Part shown: piece after piece, positions 1 to 5,091 of the stretch | How positions within the stretch are numbered: position 1 is the first letter of the stretch | How the letters are laid out: the number at the start of each line of letters is the position of its first letter | Assembly (NCBI GenBank): GCA_035444405.1 | Contig: DAOMOP010000250.1 | Location: forward strand, 1-5,091 | DNA length: 5,091 bases | DNA from: DAOMOP01 sp035444405 | Lineage (GTDB): Bacteria; Pseudomonadota; Gammaproteobacteria; Burkholderiales; Rhodocyclaceae | Reading direction: 5' to 3' | Notes under the pieces: model-generated | What the model saw: only the letters and a program-made list of their open reading frames with translations | What the model was told of the DNA's origin: nothing | Database searches by the model: none | Made by a program: the position numbers and the translations under genes

Positions 1-765
1 CATGTCGATGTAGGGATGGAAGATGCCCCTCGCGTTGGAACCGCCGCCGACGCAGGCGATCACGCAGTCGGGCTGGCGGCCGGCGAGCTCGGGCATCTGC
101 ACCAGGCATTCCTTGCCGATCACTGCCTGGAAGTCGCGCACCATCATCGGATACGGGTGCGGCCCCGCCACCGTGCCGATGATGTAGAAGGTGTTGTGGA
201 CGTTGGTGACCCAGTCGCGCATCGCCTCGTTGAGCGCGTCCTTGAGCGTCTTCGAGCCGGACTCGACCGGCACCACGGTCGCGCCGAGCAGCTTCATGCG
301 ATAGACGTTGGCGGCCTGGCGGCGCACGTCCTCGGCGCCCATGTAGACCACGCATTCCATGCCGTAGCGCGCGGCCACCGTCGCCGTCGCGACACCGTGC
401 TGGCCGGCGCCGGTCTCGGCGATCACGCGCGGCTTGCCCATGCGGCGCGCGAGCATGGCCTGGCCGATGCAGTTGTTCACCTTGTGCGCGCCGGTATGGT
501 TGAGATCCTCGCGCTTCAGGTAGATCTGCGCCCCGCCGAGGCGCTCGGACCAGCGCCGCGCATGATAGATCGGGCTGGGGCGGCCGACGTAGTGCTTGAG
601 TTCGTATTCGAATTCGGCCATGAACGCCGGGTCGTTGCGGCACGCCTCGTAGGCAGCGCGCAGCTCCTCGATCGCCGGAATCAGCGTTTCGGCAACGAAC
701 ACGCCGCCATAGGGACCGAAGTGCCCCTGCGCGTCCGGAAAGGTGTACGGTGTATCAGCAGCCAT
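1..765 (-). CDS. trpB: Tryptophan synthase beta chain, N-terminal part (cut by window start)
   Basis: This gene encodes the PLP-dependent beta subunit that condenses indole with L-serine to make tryptophan, as part of the cytoplasmic alpha2-beta2 complex. The frame is open from the ATG at 763-765 to base 1, giving 255 codons of a family that is usually about 400 residues, so the C-terminal third lies outside the window. The N-terminus carries the family signature FGPYGGVFVAETL (residues 16-28). The PLP-binding lysine is K95 in LNHTGAHKVNN, with catalytic E117 in AETGAGQHG. The phosphate-binding GGGSN loop is at residues 240-244. K95 and E117 sit exactly 8 residues later than Lys87 and Glu109 of the Salmonella enzyme. 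The start overlaps the end of trpF by 11 bases, so translation is probably coupled. One oddity is an arginine (AGG codon, bases 31-33) right after GGGSNA, where the family normally has Ile or Met. The identification is secure. Confidence 0.97.
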   Translation of the reverse strand, partial: MAADTPYTFPDAQGHFGPYGGVFVAETLIPAIEELRAAYEACRNDPAFMAEFEYELKHYVGRPSPIYHARRWSERLGGAQIYLKREDLNHTGAHKVNNCIGQAMLARRMGKPRVIAETGAGQHGVATATVAARYGMECVVYMGAEDVRRQAANVYRMKLLGATVVPVESGSKTLKDALNEAMRDWVTNVHNTFYIIGTVAGPHPYPMMVRDFQAVIGKECLVQMPELAGRQPDCVIACVGGGSNARGIFHPYIDM

Positions 766-1381
766 CTGCACGTCGAACTCCTGCGATGAACGCGGCGATG
801 CGCGCCGCGTCCTTGATTCCCTTGCCCGACTCCACGCCACTCGACACGTCCACCGCCCACGGGCGCACTCGGCGCACCGCCTCGGTGACGTTGTCGGGAT
901 CGAGCCCGCCGGAAAGAATCAACGGCCGCTCGAATCCGGCCGGGATCAGCGACCAGTCGAATGTCTTGCCGCCTCCGCCGTAGCCCTCGACGAAGGCGTC
1001 GACGAGAATGCCGGCAGCGCGCGGATGCGAAGCCGCGAATTTTACCAGATCGACCCCCGGCTGCATCCGCGCCGCCTTGATCCAGGCACGCCCGAAACGG
1101 CTACATGCGTCCTCGCCTTCGTCGCCGTGAAACTGCAGCAGCTGCAACGGCACGCTGGCCAGCACCTCGTGCACGAACCGCGGCTCGGCATTGGCGAACA
1201 ACCCCACGGTGGTGACAAAGGGCGGCACCAGCGCGGCGAGCTCGGCCGCGCGCGCGGGGGACACGTATCGCGGGCTGGGCGGATAGAAGACCAGTCCGAT
1301 CGCGTCGGCGCCGGCTTCGACGGCGGCGCGGACATCCTCGGGACGCGTCAGACCACAGATCTTGATGCGGGTGCGGGACAT
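755..1381 (-). CDS. trpF: Phosphoribosylanthranilate isomerase
   Basis: This enzyme carries out the Amadori rearrangement of N-(5'-phosphoribosyl)anthranilate to CdRP, the third step from chorismate to tryptophan, in the cytoplasm. The 208-residue product has the normal length for a monofunctional TrpF with a (beta/alpha)8 barrel. Catalytic Cys is C9 in the N-terminal KICGLTR motif and the general acid Asp is D128 in LVDAFVEGYGGGGKTFDW. LQFHGDE (residues 82-88) and the phosphate-binding segments LILSGGLDPDN and VDVSSGVESGKGIKD are all present. The ATG directly abuts the TGA stop of truA, with no Shine-Dalgarno visible upstream, so initiation probably depends on ribosomes terminating on truA. 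The 3' end overlaps trpB by 11 bases. No residue needed for catalysis appears to be missing. Confidence 0.97.
   Translation of the reverse strand: MSRTRIKICGLTRPEDVRAAVEAGADAIGLVFYPPSPRYVSPARAAELAALVPPFVTTVGLFANAEPRFVHEVLASVPLQLLQFHGDEGEDACSRFGRAWIKAARMQPGVDLVKFAASHPRAAGILVDAFVEGYGGGGKTFDWSLIPAGFERPLILSGGLDPDNVTEAVRRVRPWAVDVSSGVESGKGIKDAARIAAFIAGVRRADGC
778..782 (-). promoter_or_regulatory. Possible ribosome-binding site for trpB
   Basis: An AGGAG lies inside the 3' end of trpF, 12 bases upstream of the trpB ATG. The sequence is a good Shine-Dalgarno core, but the spacing is a little longer than the usual 5-9 bases. With the 11-base trpF/trpB overlap it suggests trpB is partly coupled and partly independently initiated. 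Confidence 0.4.
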
Positions 1382-1384
1382 TCA
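1379..1384 (-). promoter_or_regulatory. TGAATG junction, truA stop directly abutting trpF start
   Basis: The TGA of truA (1382-1384) is followed with no spacer by the ATG of trpF (1379-1381), and both genes are in the same reading frame. The preceding bases (CCATCACCC) contain no Shine-Dalgarno-like sequence, so trpF translation probably relies on re-initiation after truA. Confidence 0.75.
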
Positions 1385-2176
1385 GGGTGATGGCAGACGG
1401 GGCAGCGCGATGATACGCCCATCGCCGGGCAGCGGCCAGCGCGGCGGGTAATCGACACCGCACAGGTACAGTCCATCGGCGGCGAAAGTCGGCGCCGCGC
1501 GCCGGCGGTCGCATCGGGCCAGCGTGTCGGCAATCCACTCCGGGGGATGGACACCCTTGCCCACATAGACCAGCGCGCCGACCAGATTGCGCACCATGTG
1601 GTGCAAGAAGGCATTGGCGTGGAAGTCGAACAGCACGAACTCGCCGTCGCGCTGCACACGCGCGCAATAGAGCGTCTTGAGCGGTGATTTCGCCTGGCAT
1701 CCGGCCGCCCGGAAGGCCGAGAAATCGTGCCGTCCTTCGAGGTGTGCCGCACCCGCGGCCATCGCGGCGACGTCGAGCGGAAGGTGGAACCAGCCCACCC
1801 GCCCGCTCAGAAGCGCCGGCCGCACCGGGCTGTTGTGCAGGACGTAGCGGTAGCGCCGCCCCACCGCGCAGAAACGTGCGTGAAACGCGTCATTGACCTC
1901 GATCGCCCAGCGCACCGCCAGCGACGATGCGAGGTGGCTGTTGACGCCGCGCACCCAGCTCGTCGGCGGTCGCGCCGAAAAGGTGTCGAAGTGCACGACC
2001 TGAGCAGTCGCATGCACACCGGCATCGGTACGGCCGGCGCAATGCAGGCGCACCGGGTGGCTCGCGATCGCGCCGACCGCCTTCTCGAGATGATCCTGCA
2101 CGGTGCGGCCATGGCGCTGGCTCTGCCAGCCCTCGAACGCATCGCCCGCGTATTCGATCCCCAGCGCGATCCTCAT
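1382..2176 (-). CDS. truA: tRNA pseudouridine(38-40) synthase
   Basis: TruA converts uridines 38, 39 and 40 of the tRNA anticodon arm to pseudouridine without a cofactor. The catalytic aspartate is D51 in CAGRTDAGVHATAQVVHFD (residues 46-64), which corresponds to Asp60 of E. coli TruA. Other family segments are the N-terminal IALGIEYAGDAFEGWQ, the central GRRYRYVL, HDFSAFRAAGCQAKSPLKT, and NAFLHHMVRNLVGALVYVGKG near the C-terminus. I chose the ATG at 2174-2176, giving 264 residues. A GTG three codons upstream (2183-2185) is in frame, but the ATG begins directly at the MRIALGIEY family N-terminus and forms an ATGA overlap with the stop of the upstream membrane-protein gene. Its own stop abuts the trpF start in the same frame. 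The truA-trpF-trpB order is common in proteobacteria. Confidence 0.97.
   Translation of the reverse strand: MRIALGIEYAGDAFEGWQSQRHGRTVQDHLEKAVGAIASHPVRLHCAGRTDAGVHATAQVVHFDTFSARPPTSWVRGVNSHLASSLAVRWAIEVNDAFHARFCAVGRRYRYVLHNSPVRPALLSGRVGWFHLPLDVAAMAAGAAHLEGRHDFSAFRAAGCQAKSPLKTLYCARVQRDGEFVLFDFHANAFLHHMVRNLVGALVYVGKGVHPPEWIADTLARCDRRRAAPTFAADGLYLCGVDYPPRWPLPGDGRIIALPRLPSP
2173..2176 (-). promoter_or_regulatory. ATGA stop/start overlap, EcfT-like gene to truA
   Basis: The TGA stop of the EcfT-like gene (2173-2175) and the ATG of truA (2174-2176) share bases as ATGA. Such overlaps usually mean that the terminating ribosome re-initiates on the next gene. The upstream sequence contains only a loose G-rich stretch (GGGGTGGGCGG) as a possible ribosome-binding site. 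The overlap decides the truA start in favour of this ATG over the upstream GTG. Confidence 0.8.
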
Positions 2177-2769
2177 GCCGCCCACCCCAGCACGACGATC
2201 ACGACCGCCGCCAGCAGCAGTAGCGCAAGATCGCGCGCGCGCAATGCCTCGCGCTCGATGCGGATCGGTGAATGGTCATCGCCACGGTCGTCCCACAGCC
2301 AGCTGCGCCATCCGGGCCGCACATCCGAGTCGACCAGGCGCAACACGAGCAGCGTGCGCACCGCCACCCGGGCAGCGGGAAACCCCACCGCCTCGAATGG
2401 ACGCAGCAACGCGTAAAGCGCTCCGACCAGGCGCTGGGCGGGCAGCCCCTCCATCAGGATCGCGACGCACAAGACCACCGCGAGTACCCGCCCCGCATGC
2501 TCGAGGGCAAGCCGCAGCCCCTCGCGCGACGGGCTCAGCCGCGGCCAGTCGATGAGCAAGGCCTCGCCAGGCGTGAAGCCGGCGAACAGGATCACGATCG
2601 CCAGCAGCAGGAAACGCACGCGTTTGAGCAGCCGCATGCAGCGCCGCGGCGCATAGCAGAAAGCCACGACCGCACACAGTGCGACCGCCACGAGCAAGGC
2701 CCCGAAATCGAGAAACTGCAGCATCGCGACGCCGGCCAGCCACACGCCGATGAGCACGCCCGAATGCAT
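2173..2769 (-). CDS. EcfT/CbiQ-like membrane protein (ECF transporter T component-like), shortened
   Basis: The product is a 198-residue, mostly hydrophobic inner-membrane protein. Likely membrane segments lie near residues 4-20, 22-40, 51-67, 93-108, 134-146 and 180-195. Residues about 78-150 follow the pattern of the EcfT/CbiQ family: an SREGL box (81-85), A..H.GRVLAVVL, then a YALLRPFEAVGFP segment (119-131) and a VRTLLVLRLV helix. EcfT proteins couple substrate-binding S components to ATPases of the EcfA type. Here only about 30 polar residues separate the RLV helix from the last hydrophobic helix (RARDLALLLL). Typical EcfT proteins are about 250 residues and carry long coupling helices with Ala-Arg-Gly motifs there; I see none. 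No S component or ATPase gene is visible nearby, so transport activity and substrate are unknown. The start is ATG at 2767-2769; an adjacent GTG at 2770-2772 would add one residue. There is no good ribosome-binding site. The stop overlaps the truA start as ATGA. Family assignment is by pattern recognition, not a search. Confidence 0.72.
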   Translation of the reverse strand: MHSGVLIGVWLAGVAMLQFLDFGALLVAVALCAVVAFCYAPRRCMRLLKRVRFLLLAIVILFAGFTPGEALLIDWPRLSPSREGLRLALEHAGRVLAVVLCVAILMEGLPAQRLVGALYALLRPFEAVGFPAARVAVRTLLVLRLVDSDVRPGWRSWLWDDRGDDHSPIRIEREALRARDLALLLLAAVVIVVLGWAA

Positions 2770-2837
2770 CACGTCATCGACATAGGCGGCGCCGCGGCAG
2801 CACTTTGCGACGCCTGCACCGGGCGTGACGTGCGCCG

Positions 2838-4817
2838 TCAGTCAAGACGTTCGAGCAGGCGGTTCGCCGCTTCACGCTGGCTCGCCGAGCCTTCCCGCAG
2901 CACTTCGTCGATCAGCTCGCGCGCGCCTTCCTTGTCGCCCATCTCCTCGTAGGCGCGGGCCAGGTCGAGCTTGGTGTCGACCTCCTGCAGCGCCTCGGGC
3001 GACAGCACTTCATCGGCCGGCGCAGCATCGACGCTTGCCGTCATCGATGACCCAGCCACATCGTCGGCGGGCGACTCGAGCTCGAGATCGATGTCCGACA
3101 GATCCAGCATCGGCGCGTCGCTACTCGCCGCATCGGCCGTGCCGTCGAGATCGAAATCGAAGTCCAGCAGCTGGTTGTCGAACTCGGTGCGTTCCAGATC
3201 GGTGACTGCCGCATCGTCCTCGGCCGGCAGCGCCTCGGTCTGCACGACGGTCGCGCTCAGATCGGCATCGGAGGGCGCCGGCCGCTCGTCGAGCGACCAT
3301 TCGAGGTCGAAGTCCACGCCCGTTGCCGCGGCCGGCAACTCGTCCGCGGCCTCCGGCAGATCGGACTCCTCGCTGGTCGCGGCGAAATTCAGGGCATCGC
3401 CGACCAGTGTCTCCTCGAGCCGTTCGTCCTTCCCGCTCTGCTCGCCTGCGGCCTGCTGCGCGGCCGCGTGATCGTCGCCGATGTCGAGCTCGAATGTCAG
3501 ATCCTCGGTGCTTGCGACATCGGCTTCGCCTGCCGCCGCGCTCTCCGCGTCCGGGCTGTCGCGCCGATCGGCGCTTTCGGCCGTGCCGGCATCGGCGCCC
3601 GAGTCGAGGTCGAAATCGAGCACCGAGAAATCGACGTCGGGCAGCCGCGCGGCGGTCTCGGTGGGAGACCCTTCGCCGGCAGCGGGAGCGGGTGCCTGCG
3701 TCGTCGCTTCGTCGCCATCCATATCGAACAGGCGCTCACGGCCGCCGGGCATCGCCCAGGTATCCTTGAGCTGCGTCGGCGAGGCTTCCGGTTCCGACGG
3801 CAGCGTGAAATCGAGGTCTTCAAGCGCATCGACGGTCACTTCGTCGATGCCCTGATCGTCGTCACCCGGCACCGCGATGGTCAGCGCTGCAGCGCCTGCG
3901 GCACCGGCGGCGGCCATCCCGAGCGCCGACGTCGGCTCCGTGTCGCGCCTGGCCGGCACCTCGCCACCGTCGGCCCTGCCACCGTAGAGCGGATTGTCCG
4001 GATCGAGCTTGCGGCCCATTTCGGCCGCCCTGGCCCAGTCGCCGCCCTTCCCGCCGGTGCGCGAATACAGATCGGTCGCCACCGACGCGAACTGCTTGAC
4101 ACTGTTTCGTTGCGCGTAGATCTCGAGCAGCTTGAGGTAAATCGCGGTGCGCGACGGATCCGACTTCAGCGCGTCGAGCAGGATCTCCTCGGCCTGCGCG
4201 TCGCGGCCGTAGGCCATATAGACGTCCGCCTCGGCGACGGGATCGACCCCCTCGTCCGCATCGATCGCGGAAAGGCCCGACTGGCTGAAGTCGGTATGCA
4301 GCACGCTGCTGGAGCTGCCGGTATCGACGCTCTGGCCGCCGTTAGCACCGAACACCGATTTCGCTTCGGACGGATACTCACTCAATTGCACCGCGGTCTC
4401 GTCGGTCGTCGTCTCGTTACGCCGCCGTCGAACACGATAGCCCGCATAACCGAGCAGCAGCGCGAGAATGCCGCCGCCGGCACCGAGCAGGCGTGGATCG
4501 TCGAGCAGGGTCTGCAGAAAGGTCGGCTCCTCGATCGGCACAGGGACCGCGGGTGCCGGCCGCTCTGCCGGAACATCGGGCGCAGCCGCCGCCGGTTCAG
4601 TCGGTGCCGCGGTCTGTGGCGCCGCACTCGGCGAGGCTGGCTGCTCGGCCGGCCGCAGGTTCGTCGCCGGCGTCGGATCGGCCGCTTCGGTCGCCTCAGG
4701 CACGCCGGTCTCCGCGGGCGCCTCGGCCACCGCCGTCTCGCCGGCAAGCTCGGGAGCCACTGCGGGCTGCACCACGGCGGCCGTACCTGCGGCCGCACCG
4801 TCCGCCGCCGCGGCACT
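2838..4817 (-). CDS. fimV: FimV, C-terminal two thirds (interrupted by the N gap)
   Basis: FimV is an inner-membrane polar hub for type IV pilus assembly and twitching; in Pseudomonas its periplasmic LysM domain binds peptidoglycan and its cytoplasmic TPR domain recruits partners. The frame stays open from the TGA at 2838-2840 to the gap, 660 codons. Counting from the GTG at 4773-4775 as residue 1 (an internal Val, not a start): residues 1-85 are Pro/Ala/Glu-rich periplasmic sequence. Residues about 95-114 form one membrane helix followed by RVRRRR, indicating a cytoplasmic C-terminus. Residues 140-190 hold the FimV hallmark VFGANGGQSVDT and DPVAEADVYMAYGRDAQAEEIL. A TPR-like region covers about 178-266. 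A disordered, strongly acidic linker covers 270-598. The terminal TPR-type module, DTKLDLARAYEEMGDKEGA to RLLERLD, covers 599-645. The LysM domain and true start lie beyond the visible sequence. Confidence 0.93.
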   Translation of the reverse strand, partial: SAAAADGAAAGTAAVVQPAVAPELAGETAVAEAPAETGVPEATEAADPTPATNLRPAEQPASPSAAPQTAAPTEPAAAAPDVPAERPAPAVPVPIEEPTFLQTLLDDPRLLGAGGGILALLLGYAGYRVRRRRNETTTDETAVQLSEYPSEAKSVFGANGGQSVDTGSSSSVLHTDFSQSGLSAIDADEGVDPVAEADVYMAYGRDAQAEEILLDALKSDPSRTAIYLKLLEIYAQRNSVKQFASVATDLYSRTGGKGGDWARAAEMGRKLDPDNPLYGGRADGGEVPARRDTEPTSALGMAAAGAAGAAALTIAVPGDDDQGIDEVTVDALEDLDFTLPSEPEASPTQLKDTWAMPGGRERLFDMDGDEATTQAPAPAAGEGSPTETAARLPDVDFSVLDFDLDSGADAGTAESADRRDSPDAESAAAGEADVASTEDLTFELDIGDDHAAAQQAAGEQSGKDERLEETLVGDALNFAATSEESDLPEAADELPAAATGVDFDLEWSLDERPAPSDADLSATVVQTEALPAEDDAAVTDLERTEFDNQLLDFDFDLDGTADAASSDAPMLDLSDIDLELESPADDVAGSSMTASVDAAPADEVLSPEALQEVDTKLDLARAYEEMGDKEGARELIDEVLREGSASQREAANRLLERLD
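3069..3833 (-). repeat. Degenerate acidic D-F/L-D-L motif repeats in the FimV linker
   Basis: Six short acidic-hydrophobic motifs recur in the cytoplasmic linker of FimV, separated by Ala/Ser/Glu/Pro-rich spacers. They are LEDLDFTLPSE (about 3792-3833), VDFSVLDFDLDSG (3597-3638), DLTFELDIGDD (3471-3503), VDFDLEWSLDE (3285-3320), LLDFDFDLDG (3138-3173) and LDLSDIDLELESP (3069-3110). They share alternating Asp/Glu with Phe/Leu, but the DNA is not a clean tandem repeat. Spacing is uneven, from about 30 to 150 bases. FimV linkers are known to be acidic and variable; that these motifs act as docking sites is my inference. Confidence 0.6.
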
Positions 4818-4870
4818 NNNNNNNNNNNNNNNNNNNNNNNNNNNNNNNNNNNNNNNNNNNNNNNNNNNNN
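4818..4870. other. Assembly gap (53 N)
   Basis: A run of 53 unknown bases lies inside fimV. On the left the fimV codons begin at positions divisible by 3; on the right the coiled-coil frame begins at 4871, which is 2 modulo 3. A literal 53-base insert would therefore break the frame, so the gap length is probably an estimate. The gap falls between an Ala-rich stretch and the end of the coiled coil, a low-complexity, high-GC place where sequencing and assembly often fail. Confidence 0.98.
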
Positions 4871-5014
4871 GTTCCCGGCGAGCTGCTGCTGCAGCTGCGC
4901 CAGGCTCTCGTTGCGCAGTTCGATCAGCCGCTGCAGGTCGCGAATGCTTTGTTCGAGCTCGCTCAGGCGGCTGTTGGCCTCCTCGAGCGACTGCTCGCGC
5001 GCGACGAGCTCGGG
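4871..5014 (-). CDS. fimV: FimV coiled-coil fragment (upstream side of the gap)
   Basis: The minus strand encodes about 48 residues of heptad-patterned coiled coil, running ELVAREQSLEEANSRLSELE and then SIRDLQRLIELRNESLAQLQ, ending QQLAGN at the gap. This is typical of the periplasmic coiled coil that FimV proteins have between the LysM domain and the Pro-rich stretch, and it has the direction and position expected relative to the main FimV segment. In this frame a TAA stop occurs at 5015-5017, directly upstream in the reading direction, and no start codon follows soon after it. A genuine FimV should stay open here for several hundred codons. So either the stop is an error or mutation, or the sequence from about 5012 onward does not belong to this gene. 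Confidence 0.75.
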
Positions 5015-5091
5015 TTACTGCTCGGACAGCTCGACGTCGAGGTGGTGGGCGAGGCCGCGAACGCCAAACAGGCGCTCGAGCTCGTGGACGA
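4994..5091 (+). CDS. Fragment resembling a LytTR/AlgR-type response-regulator receiver domain
   Basis: Read on the plus strand from 4994, the frame gives LARDELGLLLGQL followed by DVEVVGEAANAKQALELVD and runs off the window end. This matches the first part of receiver domains in AlgR/BtsR-type LytTR response regulators, where the acidic pocket (VDDEPLARDEL) is followed by the first helix and a V(E/V)VVGEAxNxxEAL strand and helix. The upstream acidic pocket is absent: the codons before LARDEL read GLLERL and belong to the antisense of the FimV coiled coil. The fragment therefore begins mid-domain, with no start codon or ribosome-binding site. It is probably a piece of another locus joined at the contig end. 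The assignment rests on about 32 residues, so it is only moderately secure. Confidence 0.5.

Noticed and set aside
16..789. Long plus-strand open frame of 257 codons
   Set aside because: It is antisense to trpB, whose minus-strand product has all catalytic motifs. The His/Arg/Ala-rich translation is typical of a GC-rich shadow frame.
2770..2837. 68-base gap between fimV and the EcfT-like gene, searched for promoter, terminator or small gene
   Set aside because: No promoter pair, U-tract hairpin or credible small ORF is visible; it looks like a plain spacer.
2826..2840. Inverted repeat TGACG-N5-CGTCA overlapping the fimV stop
   Set aside because: The stem is only 5 bp with no T-run after it, so it is neither a convincing terminator nor a clear operator; short palindromes are expected in GC-rich DNA.
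2840..2845. Minus-strand TTGACT resembling a -35 box at the end of fimV
   Set aside because: About 17 bases downstream the sequence is CCGGTG, nothing like a -10 box, and the hexamer lies within the fimV stop region.
2971..3471. Plus-strand Ser-rich open frame, with others across 3323-3855
   Set aside because: These are the complements of the Asp/Glu/Ala-rich FimV linker codons and have no domain, ribosome-binding site or plausible composition.
4773..4775. GTG as a start codon giving a 645-residue FimV
   Set aside because: The frame stays open upstream to the gap through an Ala-rich stretch, and the product would lack a signal peptide and LysM domain; this is an internal valine.

Overview
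The window is a GC-rich stretch of what looks like a beta- or gammaproteobacterial chromosome. It is most like the Betaproteobacteria (Rhodocyclales-type), judging from gene order, strong G/C third-position bias and the protein sequences; the taxon is an inference. A 53-base run of N at 4818-4870 shows this is scaffolded draft sequence. All confident genes lie on the minus strand and read right to left: fimV, an EcfT/CbiQ-like membrane protein, truA, trpF, trpB. The order fimV-truA-trpF-trpB is a familiar proteobacterial housekeeping arrangement. The membrane gene between fimV and truA is the accessory element.

Region by region: 1-765 is the N-terminal 255 codons of trpB, cut by the window start. 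755-1381 is complete trpF. 1382-2176 is complete truA. 2173-2769 is a 198-residue membrane protein resembling the T component of ECF (energy-coupling factor) transporters, but without room for the usual cytoplasmic coupling region. 2770-2837 is a 68-base intergenic gap. 2838-4817 is the C-terminal two thirds of fimV (Pro/Ala-rich periplasmic stretch, one membrane helix, acidic cytoplasmic linker, two TPR-type regions). After the N run, 4871 to about 5014 encodes a FimV-type coiled coil in the same direction. The last ~75 to 98 bases instead read well on the plus strand as part of a LytTR/AlgR-type response-regulator receiver domain, with an in-frame stop in the fimV frame at 5015-5017. The simplest reading is a chimeric join or contig-end artefact.

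How the genes work together: trpF and trpB are consecutive tryptophan-pathway genes (phosphoribosylanthranilate isomerase and the tryptophan synthase beta chain). TruA modifies tRNA anticodon-arm uridines. FimV is a polar peptidoglycan-linked hub for type IV pili. The genes are tightly packed: ATGA overlap between the EcfT-like gene and truA, truA stop directly abutting the trpF start (TGAATG, same frame), and an 11-bp trpF/trpB overlap. This supports co-transcription and translational coupling from the EcfT-like gene through trpB. I see no convincing promoter or terminator anywhere. No wholly new system is evident; the most interesting items are the reduced EcfT-like protein, the repeated acidic motif in the FimV linker, and the junction at the right edge.
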